NCBI GenBank assembly: GCA_963819905.1
Contig: CAWFXP010000001.1
Span: 1 to 64,000, forward strand
DNA: 64,000 nucleotides
From: CAWCQC01 sp963819905
GTDB lineage: Bacteria > Actinomycetota > Thermoleophilia > Gaiellales > Gaiellaceae
Reading direction: 5' to 3'
In this document: in pieces, positions 8,450-16,494 of the stretch
How positions within the stretch are numbered: position 1 is the first letter of the stretch
How the letters are laid out: every line of letters starts with the position of its first letter
The notes under the pieces: generated by a model
Databases searched by the model: none
The model's input: the letters and a program-made list of their open reading frames with translations, nothing else
What the model was told of the DNA's origin: nothing
Made by a program: the position numbers and the translations under genes

Positions 8450-8548
8450 GCGCGAGTCGAAGACTCAGAGCGAGCCGATTCGAGCCGAAAGAGGGACCCG
8501 CTGCCTCGAGCATCGTTCCCAAGGGACGCCGGACCTCGGCGACCTTAG

Positions 8549-8602
8549 AGGGACCCGACGGGTCGAAGTGCTTCACCGGGGAGGGGTGGTATAGGGTCGC
8601 CT
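8549..8602 (+). repeat. Dispersed intergenic repeat, short copy
   Basis: It reads GAGGGACCCG, then CGAAGTGCTTCACCGGGGAG and GGGTCGC, the left module of the dispersed repeat family described at 38431-38715. Only this module is present. It lies between two coding regions. Confidence 0.5.
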
Positions 8603-8653
8603 CCCAGCCAATCTCCACCTCATGGAGGGCTTTGCCGGTCGGCGCAACCGGCG

Positions 8654-9076
8654 TTGTCCCAGAGGCCGTTGTCCCAAGAAGCCCTCGTGCTTCTCGCAAA
8701 CTTCGTTGTCGGGGCGGCCCTGCTTGCGCTTGCGGCCAATGGCCGCCTCGGGCGCTTGCTGTCACGCCACGCTGTGGCTCTCGTGGCCCTCGCCGCCCTT
8801 CCGCTCGTGAATGCGGTGCTGGTCACCGTCTACGTCTTTGGCGAGGACAGCTACCGGGGGAATAACATCAGCCGCTGGGACGCGTATCGCTCCCCAGGCG
8901 GGGCGCTTGGCTGGATGTTCGTGCTCTCGGTCGCCCTCATGGCCGTATGCGCTGCTGTTCTGTTCTACGCCGGTCTGCGCGGGAGAGACCGTCTGCGGCG
9001 GGTGACCGCTTTTGCCGGTGGACTCGCCTCGCTGGGCCTCCTGACGGCGACGATCATCGGGTTCAACATCAACTAG
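8654..9076 (+). CDS. Four-helix membrane protein
   Basis: 140 residues with four hydrophobic segments at about 10-28, 40-62, 85-108 and 118-138, separated by short basic or polar loops. No family recognised. Starts are TTG only: 8654, or 8669 (which begins LSQEALVLL after AGAGGCC). The C-terminus ends inside the last helix. It converges on the truncated oxidoreductase remnant at 9073. Confidence 0.6.
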   Translation: MSQRPLSQEALVLLANFVVGAALLALAANGRLGRLLSRHAVALVALAALPLVNAVLVTVYVFGEDSYRGNNISRWDAYRSPGGALGWMFVLSVALMAVCAAVLFYAGLRGRDRLRRVTAFAGGLASLGLLTATIIGFNIN

Positions 9077-9276
9077 GTTCGCACCCAAACCTGGACGAGA
9101 CGAGGGTTCGGGCCGCTAAAAAGGCCATAACACTCGCGCCCCTCGCCCCGTGCACGGGACGTGACCCCTACGATCTCGACGGGCACCCCGCGACCCTGGC
9201 GATAGCCGTCGTAGTGGAATCTCGCGGCCAAGCCGGTGCCGACGATGCCGACACGAATGGGCGGGCGGTCGGCCAC
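9073..9276 (-). pseudogene. Gfo/Idh/MocA-type oxidoreductase, N-terminal remnant
   Basis: Only the first ~50 residues of a dinucleotide-binding Rossmann fold survive (IRVGIVGTGLAARFHYDGY, then a strand to VTSRARGEG). Full family members are about 330-380 residues. The frame then runs into unrelated codons and stops beside the membrane-protein gene. The start GTG at 9276 is 44 bases from the divergent PPOX-type gene, so the remnant may still share its promoter region. Confidence 0.6.
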
Positions 9277-9320
9277 CAGCGAATCATCTCATGCCCTGGG
9301 GCGGTAGCATCGGCCACCTC

Positions 9321-9746
9321 ATGGCGATGAGCCCCTCCGAGCTGCGCGGGTTCCTCGACCGGACGAATCCGGCACTCGTCGGCGTCGTTGGAACGCTGCG
9401 CAAGGACGGCTCGCCGCACGTGGTGCCGGTTTGGTTCCGGTGGGACGGCGAGGTCGTATTCGTCTGGACCGACGAGCAGCGCGGGTGGGTGCGCAACGCT
9501 GTCCGGGATCCTCGAGTCGCCTTCTCTGCGCAGGAGACAGAGCCGCCCTTCGGTGCTGTCGTCATACACGGCACGGCGGTGGTAACGACAAGCGACGACG
9601 ACGAGACGATGGCCGAGATCCGGCACATCACGCACCGGTACATCGAGGAAGCTCAGGTCGACGAGTACATTGCCGGCTGGGCGCACCTGCGCACAATCGC
9701 CACGATCCATCCAGAATCGATCAGCTCATGGGGGCGAGGGTTCTGA
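9321..9746 (+). CDS. Pyridoxamine-phosphate-oxidase-like flavin/F420-binding protein
   Basis: 141 residues. Split-barrel fold: helix SELRGFLDRT, strand ALVGVVGTLRKDGSPHVVPV, then WFRWDGEVVFVWT and RDPRVAFSAQ, which is the PPOX-class signature. Members bind FMN or F420 and reduce small substrates; the substrate here is unknown. The ATG at 9321 was chosen over 9291 because the domain begins right after it. The spacing to a TATA-like box is not clear. Confidence 0.85.
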   Translation: MAMSPSELRGFLDRTNPALVGVVGTLRKDGSPHVVPVWFRWDGEVVFVWTDEQRGWVRNAVRDPRVAFSAQETEPPFGAVVIHGTAVVTTSDDDETMAEIRHITHRYIEEAQVDEYIAGWAHLRTIATIHPESISSWGRGF

Positions 9747-9859
9747 GTCCGAGCCACGACGACCGGTCGTCAAGCATCCGGGCATCTGCAGAGGTTCTCC
9801 GCAGGGCTCAATGGCCCAGCCCTAGGGTCGTAGCTGCGGCCGTGGTCGTGGAGGTGGTC

Positions 9860-9958
9860 TCATTGTCGGGCTGAGCCAGCGGCGACCGCGATCACGATGA
9901 GCACGATGACAACGGCCACCGCGACCAGGCCCGCCTTCTCAAGGTTCGACCACTCCCA
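9860..9958 (-). CDS. Possible single-helix membrane microprotein
   Basis: A frame of 32 codons ends in TGA. It has a polar start (WEWSNLEKAG) and one strongly hydrophobic helix of 18 residues. No ATG, GTG or TTG sits at the natural start, so the 5' end may be lost or further upstream. Included because two clearer microproteins of this kind occur in the window. Confidence 0.25.
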   Translation of the reverse strand, partial: WEWSNLEKAGLVAVAVVIVLIVIAVAAGSARQ

Positions 9959-9961
9959 CCA

Positions 9962-10350
9962 TCGTGTACAGGGACCCGCGCGGCCGGCTGAGTTCGGCGG
10001 GGAGGGGGCCGGCACGGGCGCGGCCAGGGGTACTCGCGCGGGCGCCCGCGTTGTAGCGGGGGATGCGAGCTCTCGAGGGCATGGCTATGCCCCTCCCCCT
10101 GCGCCCTTGCGCTACCCCTCCCCCCTGTCATGGCGCATGGTTGCGTGGGTGGCATGGCATGGTAACGGCAGTTACCGTGCGCTATGTGGTTGGATAGTTA
10201 GATACGCACAGGGGTGAGCGCACTGTCTGTCGGTAGGTGGTGGGCGCCGCAAGAAAAACCGTGCCTCCGGGTTGAGCTTCTGCTAGGGATGGATGAGAGA
10301 TGTTCAGGATCTGACATGGTTTCCGGCCGAACGGGGAAGACCACTAGACC
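9962..10350. other. Gene-free stretch with hairpins
   Basis: No supported gene. It holds a stem GAGGGCAT/ATGCCCCTC with loop GGCT near 10074-10096, and a perfect 6-bp stem GGTAAC/GTTACC with loop GGCA at 10161-10176. Upstream is a run of GC-rich short palindromes. No T-tracts follow, so terminator function is unclear. Confidence 0.4.
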
Positions 10351-10749
10351 GTGTCCCTCGTGGTTGTCGCAATTGCCGTTGCCGTCCTGTTGCTCGTCGT
10401 CGCAAACCGTCGGCGATGGGTCGGACTCGGGCGAGGCGCCCGAGTGTTCGGGCGACGCGTCCGGGAGGGTTACCACCGTCCGGGCCTTCCGCCGGCAACG
10501 CAGGGGTCTGAGGCTGACCGCGGTTACGGTGCACTCGGCGGCTACCTCCTGATCGCCACCGATGGGAACGCAGGTCAGGTCGAGAGACTCGACGCCTCCA
10601 CCGGCGAACTCATCGTCACGATCGATCCCCTCGTCTCCGAACGTGTGGCGCGCGTCCCGGCTAACGCGATCCTCGAGATCGACCGAGGCGGCGGGCGCAT
10701 CTTTATTGATCGATCGAAAGAGGAGCTCGCGACCGCCTCAAGTACCTGA
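10351..10749 (+). CDS. Membrane-anchored PRC-barrel-like protein
   Basis: 132 residues. Residues 1-19 form one membrane helix, followed by a basic patch (RRRWVGLGRG) and a linker. The C-terminal 60 residues have the PRC-barrel pattern (GQVERLDASTGELIVTIDP, then VPANAILEIDRGGGRIFID). The start is GTG at 10351. The domain would lie on the cytoplasmic side if the basic patch stays inside. Second of three PRC-like genes here. Confidence 0.65.
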   Translation: MSLVVVAIAVAVLLLVVANRRRWVGLGRGARVFGRRVREGYHRPGLPPATQGSEADRGYGALGGYLLIATDGNAGQVERLDASTGELIVTIDPLVSERVARVPANAILEIDRGGGRIFIDRSKEELATASST

Positions 10750-10977
10750 TCCACGCTGGCGGAAGCAGGCGCCCTCTCCGGGCAACAACCGAGATGAGGC
10801 CAGGTCCGTGCGGAGGGGGCTTCGCATCGGGATGGGCCGCTGTCCCGGCGACTGGCACGCGAGCGCAACTCGCATGTTTACGTACGCCGACGTTAGCGGG
10901 CCAAGGCGCCACGCTACGCGCGGCAATCCCGGCTAGTACGCCGGGGCGGGGAAGATTAAGAGCAGCCGGGTTAGGGG

Positions 10978-11176
10978 TTAGATCTTGGCTGTGTCTCGGG
11001 CGAGTTCCTTGGCTCGGGTGTGAGCCTCCTGCTCGCCTAGAACCCGGTCGACGAGGACGCCGTGAGCTCTGAGGTCATACCAACCCCCGCCCACTAGCTC
11101 GTACGTCCGTCGGCGCGGTCCGCTCGGCCTCGTGCAGTTGCACGTACTCAAGGGCGAGCTCCGCTATGGCCGACTC
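10978..11176 (-). pseudogene. Frameshifted small DUF2188-like gene
   Basis: Two overlapping frames join into one sensible small protein. The first reads ELALEYVQLHEAERTAPTDV and the second GGGWYDLRAHGVLVDRVL, then ARAKELARDTAKI-like codons to a TAA. The break lies in a G-run (GTGGGCGGGGGTTGG). The second half resembles DUF2188 proteins, whose hallmark is GGGW followed by an R-A-R-E-L-A helix. A one-base homopolymer change explains it. Confidence 0.35.
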
Positions 11177-11215
11177 CTACCGATCGGCCCGTGGTGAAAA
11201 CCGAGCACTGGCGCG

Positions 11216-11284
11216 TCAGAGCAGCAAGATCAATAACACGATTAGGACAATGACAGCGATCGCGCCAGCACTGATGTAGATCAC
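11216..11284 (-). CDS. 22-aa hydrophobic membrane microprotein
   Basis: GTG at 11284 follows GGAGGAGG with 6-base spacing, an unusually strong ribosome site for GC-rich DNA. The 22 residues begin MIYISAGAIA and are otherwise almost only Ile, Val and Leu: one membrane helix with no tail. It is too short for standard gene callers. The 26-aa gene at 48991 is of the same class, though not the same sequence. Confidence 0.55.
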   Translation of the reverse strand: MIYISAGAIAVIVLIVLLILLL

Positions 11285-11409
11285 GGTGCGCCTCCTCCGC
11301 CTGGATTGACGGCTAGAGGTACCCGCTGACGCGGGGCGGAAAACGTGGCTCGCGCAGTCTGGCAGCCCGAGGGCGGTTACGAACACCCGGAACGGGGAAC
11401 GAGTAAGTC

Positions 11410-11769
11410 ATGGTGAACACCCGCAACATTGCCGAGTGGCAAGGCAAGACCTTGGTCGACCGCGACGGCGACAAGATCGGCAAGCTCCAAGATGTCTACG
11501 TGGACGTTGAGACCGACGAGCCGATGTTCGGCACGGTCACGGAAGGGCTATTCGCTCGCCATCTAACGTTCGTGCCCCTTCAGGGGATCACGATCGGCCC
11601 CGACGACCTCCAGGTCACGGTCTCTAAGGAGCACGTGGAGGAGGCACCTAACATCGAGATGAAGAACGAAGAGCTCTCCCAGGCGGACGAGTCAGCCCTC
11701 TACCACCACTATCAGCTCAACTACATCCCGCCTCAGACGGAGAGTGGCCGCCGGCTCGCGCGGCGCTAG
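11410..11769 (+). CDS. PRC-barrel domain protein
   Basis: 119 residues. The barrel lies at 8-75 (WQGKTLVDRDGDKIGKLQDV, then VDVETDEPMFGTV and a FVPLQGITIG strand). The tail holds a Tyr/His stretch (SALYHHYQLNYIPP) common in actinobacterial stand-alone PRC proteins. The ATG at 11410 has GGGGAACGAG upstream. It stands 80 bases before the CsbD gene, and both are typical general-stress genes. Confidence 0.85.
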   Translation: MVNTRNIAEWQGKTLVDRDGDKIGKLQDVYVDVETDEPMFGTVTEGLFARHLTFVPLQGITIGPDDLQVTVSKEHVEEAPNIEMKNEELSQADESALYHHYQLNYIPPQTESGRRLARR

Positions 11770-11848
11770 CACATCGCTCGGCGCCGGCACTGGTTTCATG
11801 GGTTGCCCGCGCGGGAACCATCAGGCGACCGCAACGAGAGGAGTTCTG

Positions 11849-12013
11849 ATGGGCGAGAACCTGGACAAGGCAGAGGGAAAGATCAAGGAAGGCGTCGGCG
11901 AGTTGACCGACGACGAGGACGTGAAGAATGAAGGCAAGCGCGACCAAGCGAAGGGACACCTGAAGGAAAGCGCCGAGAAGGTCAAGGACGCCGTCGACGA
12001 CATACGCCGCTGA
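11849..12013 (+). CDS. CsbD-like general stress protein
   Basis: 54 residues. The CsbD signature is clear: DKAEGKIKEGVGELTDDED, then KNEGKRDQAKGHLKESAEKV. These are small acidic/basic helical proteins under sigma-B-type control in Bacillus; the biochemical role is unknown. The ATG at 11849 follows GAGAGGAG. A 12192-12226 hairpin probably ends the PRC-CsbD transcript. Confidence 0.9.
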   Translation: MGENLDKAEGKIKEGVGELTDDEDVKNEGKRDQAKGHLKESAEKVKDAVDDIRR

Positions 12014-12191
12014 ATCGTCGGCCGAGGCCTGTCGGCTCAATCGAGACGCAAGTCTGAGTCGGGCACGGATAGGGAGATCACCGGGGGCTGCGTGAGCCCG
12101 CCGCGGGTCGGGAAAGCGGCCGGACGGATCCGCTTTCAGGGGAGTGGGCTGCCCGGCTAGGCGGCTGTGCCCCCCGGGCCATTGTGCGATC

Positions 12192-12226
12192 AGGGCCGAG
12201 TTGTCCTGCGGCGACAGCTCGGCCCT
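12192..12226. terminator. Bidirectional hairpin terminator
   Basis: A 14-bp near-perfect stem (AGGGCCGAGTTGTC / GACAGCTCGGCCCT) with a 7-base loop is followed by GTCTTCCT on the plus strand. It stands between the plus-strand CsbD gene and the minus-strand VOC remnant. Confidence 0.65.
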
Positions 12227-12252
12227 GTCTTCCTCACGCCGCCCGATGAGCC

Positions 12253-12444
12253 TTAGGGCACCTGCACGAACGCGATGCTGTTGCCGTCAGGGTCGGTGAC
12301 CGTAGCCTTACGCCCGCCGCCTTCGGGCACAGGCTCACCCGATTCGATGCCTCGGGCCGCGAGCTGCGCGAGCGACGCGTCGAGGTCGTCCACGAGCCAA
12401 GCCATCAGCGCCGATCCTGCTCGCTCCTGATCGAGCACCACGTA
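12253..12444 (-). pseudogene. Glyoxalase/VOC-family protein, C-terminal remnant
   Basis: The frame keeps the last ~60 residues of a VOC domain (AWLVDDLDASLAQLAARGIE, then VTDPDGNSIAFVQ). The N-terminal half is missing. The break at about 12444 is exactly where the opposite-strand GntR-like sequence begins, so a rearrangement joined the two. A start codon inside the GntR part gives a 69-residue open frame, but it is not likely to be functional. Confidence 0.6.
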
Positions 12445-12765
12445 GAACCGATTGACCTCCACGAACAGGTCGCGGCCGAGATCCGCCGCGCCATCGCCGA
12501 GGGCGAGGCCAAGCCCGGCGAGCGCCTCTCACCCGCCAAAGACCTCGCCGCCATCCTCGAGGTCAACACCAACACCGTGCTGCGCTCCCTACGCCTGCTC
12601 CGCGACGAGGGGCTACTCGAGTTCCGCCGTGGACGCGGCATCTCGGTCGCCGCGACACCCGAACGCGGAGCCGTCGTCCAACGGGCCAAGGAGCTCATCC
12701 ACTTCGCCCGCAGCCAGGGCTACCGCACCGACGAGCTCATCCGCATCATCGAAGACATCACCTGA
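12445..12765 (+). pseudogene. GntR/YtrA-family regulator, 5'-truncated copy
   Basis: The codons from EPIDLHEQVAAEIRR to the natural TGA match the intact gene at 48243-48590 at about 95% in protein. The first 10 codons and the promoter are missing; the left neighbour is a VOC remnant on the other strand. Two substitutions (P to S in GERLPPAK, G to E in ILGVNTN) hit the HTH region. Not expected to be translated from its own start. Confidence 0.7.
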
Positions 12766-12867
12766 GGCACCGCTCGAGCGTCACGGTCGTGCTGGAGGGC
12801 GGGCCAACCGCCTCGCGCGGGCGCGCGGGTCGTGCGCGGAGCAGCGGGGGAGGCAGCGGCCTAGGTG

Positions 12868-13075
12868 GGACCCGCCACCTCGAGCCTTTCCAGGGGAGGG
12901 GGCCGGATAGGTTTTCGCTCCAGCAGTACCCACCTAAGCAACCCTTCGTCTGACGAGGTGTTCGGGATGGCAGGTAGAGAGCCGGCCACCCCGGTGAGGG
13001 TGCTCGCCTACTTACTTACTTACTTACTTAGTTAGACAGGCACGCGCGCGAGGCGGAGGACTCACACTACTGCGG
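12868..13075 (+). repeat. Dispersed intergenic repeat copy
   Basis: Closely matches 38431-38640: GGACCCGCCACCTCGAG, GGGGCCGGATAGG, TCTGACGAGGTG, GCCGGCCACCCCGGTGAGGG and then the CACGCGCGCGAGGCGGAGGA module. It differs by the expanded TACT run at 13009-13030. The whole 12766-13574 stretch holds no gene. Confidence 0.75.
13009..13030. repeat. TACT tetranucleotide microsatellite
   Basis: Five and a half tandem TACT units, followed by GTTAGACAGG. The sister repeat at 38580-38600 has a single CTTACTTAG at the same place, so the run has expanded. No coding frame crosses it. Confidence 0.8.
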
Positions 13076-13123
13076 CAGGGACGAACGACCGGGACGTGAG
13101 CCCGACCGTTCTCCGCGTTCAGG

Positions 13124-13142
13124 GGGAGGCGGTCAGCCTCCC
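13124..13142. other. Short GC hairpin in gene-free DNA
   Basis: A perfect 7-bp stem GGGAGGC/GCCTCCC with loop GGTCA. The surrounding 13076-13570 stretch is GC-rich and shows no supported gene; a promoter for the catalase gene may lie near its right end but no clear boxes were seen. Confidence 0.35.
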
Positions 13143-13574
13143 GGGTCAGGGACCGGAGGCGAGCCCGCGGGTCGGAGGGCCGGGGTCGCCGAGGGGGGAG
13201 GACGGTCAGCAACCCCACCGAGCCCCTGTGCCGATGGGGGCGAACGCGCGGGCACCGCGCGTGCGAGAACCGCCTACGGCCGAGACTCCGATGGGACACC
13301 AGCGACCACGCCAGTAACGGCAGCCGGACAGTCACTCGGCCACCTCGTCCGTTCCTTAGCTTCCGGGCGCTCCCCCAAGGACTTTTTTCGTCCCCTGTTG
13401 GTCGCTCGATCTCGATGCCCTGCGTTTTCGGGCGACTCGCATTCCGGGGATCACGGCTCATGAGCAGAGTGATCCCGAACGGCCGGAGTCCCATGCGAGC
13501 CAGTTGCGGGTCCGTTTGGCCGAACGGACCGGTGGGTACGGAACAACCTTCCCTCCCAATCGAAAGGACGCCCG

Positions 13575-14585
13575 ATGATTCTTCGCTATGACCGGATCGC
13601 AACGGAGTTGCCACCGCCGTCGGACCCGGATCCCGCCGGGGCCGCAGCTGTGCAGGAGCTCTTGGGAGGGCGCTTCGGCGAGATGTCCACCTTCATGAAC
13701 TACACCTTCCAGTCCTTTAACTTCCGTGGCAGACAGGATGCACGTCCCTTCTACGACCTTGTCGCCAACATTGCCGCCGAGGAGTTCGGCCACGTCGAGC
13801 TCGTTGCAACGACGATCAACACGATGCTGACCGGCGCCTCGCCGACTGGGAATGGCCGCTCGGGCTCGTCGCTCGTGACCAAGAATCCGCTCGAGGGCGT
13901 CAAGGGCATCGGCAATCCGCATCACTTCGTCGCAGGAGGGCAGGGGGCGCTGCTCCAGGATTCGAACGGCCGGCCGTGGAACGGCGACTATGTGTTCTCG
14001 TCCGGGGACCTCGTTGAGGATCTGACGCACAACTTCTTCCTCGAGACCGGTGCGCGAAACGGAAAGCTCAAGGTCTACGAGATGGTCGACCATCCGGCCG
14101 CGCGTGCTCTGACCGGCTACCTGCTCGTTCGTGGGGGCGTCCACCAGGTCGCATACGCCCGGGCCATCGAGAACCTGACGGGCGCCGACCTGACGAAGAT
14201 GTTTCCGACGCCCCGGATCGCGACCGACAAGATCCCGGAGTGCAAGCCGCACATCCAGCGCGGCGACCATCTCCGTCTCTACCGCTTCTCGCCGGACGAC
14301 TACCAGGAGCTGAAGGCTGTGTTCAACGGGCCGCATCCCGAGACCGGAGAGGAGCTCGTCGTTGTCGACGAGGTGCCCGAGGGCGTCCCCCCGCGCGACC
14401 TTCCTCCACAGCCGGCCGTCTTCGCGCCCGACTACGCGCCTGAGGAGATCTCCGAGATCGCCGCCAAGCTGCGACAGAGCGCCGGTCTTCCCAAGGAACC
14501 GACCGGCCTTGTTGCCGACCTGAAGGCTGCTACCAAGCGCTCAACCAGAAAGGCGAGCACTCGCTCGAAGACTGGCTCTCGCTGA
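13575..14585 (+). CDS. Manganese catalase
   Basis: 336 residues. The ferritin-like four-helix core carries the di-manganese ligands: E36 (RFGEMS), E70 and H73 (AAEEFGH), E157 (HNFFLE) and H190 (RGGVHQ). The reaction is disproportionation of hydrogen peroxide without heme. The ATG at 13575 follows GAAAGGACG. Beyond the usual end (about 290) is a Pro-rich segment, and the last 20 residues are Lys, Arg, Ser and Thr only, like a histone tail or DNA-binding tail. Single gene in a gene-poor region. Confidence 0.93.
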   Translation: MILRYDRIATELPPPSDPDPAGAAAVQELLGGRFGEMSTFMNYTFQSFNFRGRQDARPFYDLVANIAAEEFGHVELVATTINTMLTGASPTGNGRSGSSLVTKNPLEGVKGIGNPHHFVAGGQGALLQDSNGRPWNGDYVFSSGDLVEDLTHNFFLETGARNGKLKVYEMVDHPAARALTGYLLVRGGVHQVAYARAIENLTGADLTKMFPTPRIATDKIPECKPHIQRGDHLRLYRFSPDDYQELKAVFNGPHPETGEELVVVDEVPEGVPPRDLPPQPAVFAPDYAPEEISEIAAKLRQSAGLPKEPTGLVADLKAATKRSTRKASTRSKTGSR

Positions 14586-15387
14586 AGCGCGCAGAACGCC
14601 GGTCGAAGTCTGGCACGGCTCGGGCGTTAGAAGCCCCACGCGATTCTTGCGTTCCAGGGAAGAGGGTTGCCCCCGGGGAGCGTGAGAGCCTCCGGTCGTT
14701 TCACCCTCACCGCCAGTCGCGCGCGCGCACGGGAGAGGCGAACGCGCGCCTGGGGTCGTAAGAAGGGGCCCCGCGCGGGCATCCGCGCCCGGGGGGAGGG
14801 GCTTGCCCGGCTAGGCGGTCGCGGAGACGATCCGCGCCGATGCGTAGATCGTCAGGCATCGCCCCTTCCCCTCAGAACGAAGCGGCACGACGGGGTCCCC
14901 CAATGCGGGCAGGTGGTGATCGTCGGTTCGGCTCCTAGCTACGACGTGCGATCAGTTCTCCTGCCGTTCTCCCGCCCCTTGAAGCCCGCTATCATCAGAT
15001 GTTGCGGCGGCTCCGGGGATTCATAGTCCCATGATTCGGCCAGCTGAAGCGGGAACAGGACCGTCCGAGTCGACGCGGACGCCACACACTCTTGTCGAGT
15101 CAGGATTTGCGCTCCCGTAATTTGCGCTCCCGTACGCTCCCGTAGTCAGCCGCGCGCGTGCGCGCGCGGGGCGCGACTTGATCGTCGCGCCGAGGAGATG
15201 GCGTCGATGAGCGGCTGGTGTTGGCTGGGATTCTGCAGCGTGGTCATGCGCTCGGCGCCTACGTTCAGCACCATCACCGTAAATGCTCCCGATCAGCGAC
15301 CGGCAGACCTCGAGCAGCGTTCGATTCCAGGCCGGTTCTTTTCGGGCATGGCTTCGACGGCAAAATGGGGGGACATCACCCGGGGGT
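14586..15387. other. Gene-free stretch
   Basis: No supported gene. There are weak resemblances to the dispersed repeat (AGGGTTGCCCCCGG at 14661 onward; GGGGGGAGGGGCTTGCC at 14790 onward). Three short direct copies of GCGCTCCCGTA or CGCTCCCGTA lie at about 15110-15145. A frame at 15198-15445 faintly recalls an integrase-core tail but is too degenerate to call. Confidence 0.35.
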
Positions 15388-15488
15388 GTTTGAGGATTCT
15401 TCGTCTCCGGGGAAGCTCTTTACATGGCGCATGAAGTTGCCTTGACGACCAGTTCTCTGCGCTTGGCGCTCGGAAGCCGGGCAGCGCG

Positions 15489-16010
15489 ATGAGTGTTGAT
15501 CCTGGGCGCTGCCTCGCGATCTACCTCCAGGATCATTTCGCGGGGTCGGAAGGTGGTGTTCGGTTGGCAGCAAGAGCTGCTCGCGAGCACCGATCCGGCG
15601 AGCTCGGGCGCTTCCTCGAGTGGCTCGTACAGAGCATCCGCGAGGATCAAGACGTCCTGCGACGGATGATGGTCGCGCTGGACGTGCAGCCGAGTCAGAC
15701 CAAGCGGGTTGCTGTCATCGTGGGCGAGCTTGCTGGGCGCCTCAAGTCGAACGGTAATCCTCTCGGCTCCTCTCCTCTCACGCCGGTCGTCGAGCTCGAG
15801 ACACTGACGGCGGGAGTGAGCGGCAAGCGGGCACTCTGGTTGACGCTCCGACAGTTGCCGGACGGGAGGCTAAACGGCATCGATTTCGAACCGCTGATTC
15901 ATCGCGCCGATGATCAGCTGGCGGAGATCGAACGGCACCGTCTCGAGAGTGCTCGGCGGGCGTTCGACGTTCGGCCCCGACAAGGGGCCGGTCCTTTCAT
16001 TACGGTCTGA
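15489..16010 (+). CDS. Helical-bundle (ferritin-like) protein, copy 1
   Basis: 173 residues, nearly all helix. Two long N-terminal helices (about 20-65, with HFAGSEGGVRLAARAAREH and FLEWLVQSIREDQDVL) and two later ones (85-165) suggest a four-helix bundle like uncharacterised actinobacterial ferritin-like proteins. The metal ligands E-x-x-H are not clearly all present. The ATG at 15489 has a weak Shine-Dalgarno. The same protein is encoded at 34914-35435 on the other strand. Confidence 0.75.
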   Translation: MSVDPGRCLAIYLQDHFAGSEGGVRLAARAAREHRSGELGRFLEWLVQSIREDQDVLRRMMVALDVQPSQTKRVAVIVGELAGRLKSNGNPLGSSPLTPVVELETLTAGVSGKRALWLTLRQLPDGRLNGIDFEPLIHRADDQLAEIERHRLESARRAFDVRPRQGAGPFITV

Positions 16011-16061
16011 TCACCGATCGTCCTGATTCGCGTCCGTTAGGCGAGCCGGTTCACGCGTGCG

Positions 16062-16257
16062 CGGTTCTCGGCGTCAGCCGTGACTCGGGAGAGGAGAGGG
16101 TCGCGAAACCGCGCCGGCTTCCTCGGGCCCGCTGGCGCTTCGCGCGCGGGGTCTTGGGCACGGGCCGCGAAAGGGATTCGGTAGGTGGGCTGTTGGAACC
16201 CGACCCAAAGCACCTCCTCCCCCCGCGAGATTCTCGAGGCGCGGGCCCCCTCTGCCA
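16062..16257 (-). repeat. Dispersed intergenic repeat copy (minus strand)
   Basis: Read on the minus strand: GCCCGCGCCTCGAGAATC, GGTGCTTTGGGTCG, GTTCCAACAGCCCACCTACC, CCCTTTCGCGGCCC, GTGCCCAAGACCCCGCGCG and AAGCGCCAGCGGGCCCGAGG. This is the middle module of the family, carried inside the segmental duplication. 16258-16494 shows no gene. Confidence 0.75.
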
Positions 16258-16494
16258 CGAACCAGGACCGGGATTGAGAGGAGGGTCGCCCGTCTAGGCG
16301 CCCTTCGCTTACCTCATTGGAATTGAACAACCCCCGGGAAAACCAGCTCCCGGGAGAACTACGGTCTGCGAATGTCGGGTGAGCTCGGCGAGATCGCAGA
16401 GGCCGCCCTTTCGCCGACGCGAAGCGAGCGCGAGCTAGGCGAGGGCGGCGAGCCCGGGGAGTAGCCGGGTCGTTAGGCCGATTTTACACAGGGT

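Larger units (their letters stand above)
15388..16257. repeat. 868-bp segmental duplication, copy 1
   Basis: Nearly identical to the reverse complement of 34670-35536. It holds the 173-residue helical protein gene plus 130 bases before it and 250 bases after it. The encoded proteins are identical and at least one silent change is visible (TTCGGTTGG against TTCGGCTGG). Divergence rises over the right-hand 250 bases, which are a copy of the dispersed intergenic repeat. Confidence 0.9.

Noticed and set aside
15198..15445. Possible insertion-sequence transposase tail (AYVQHHHR-like codons)
   Set aside because: The similarity to an integrase-core ending is spread over two frames and too weak. No inverted repeats or DDE residues seen.
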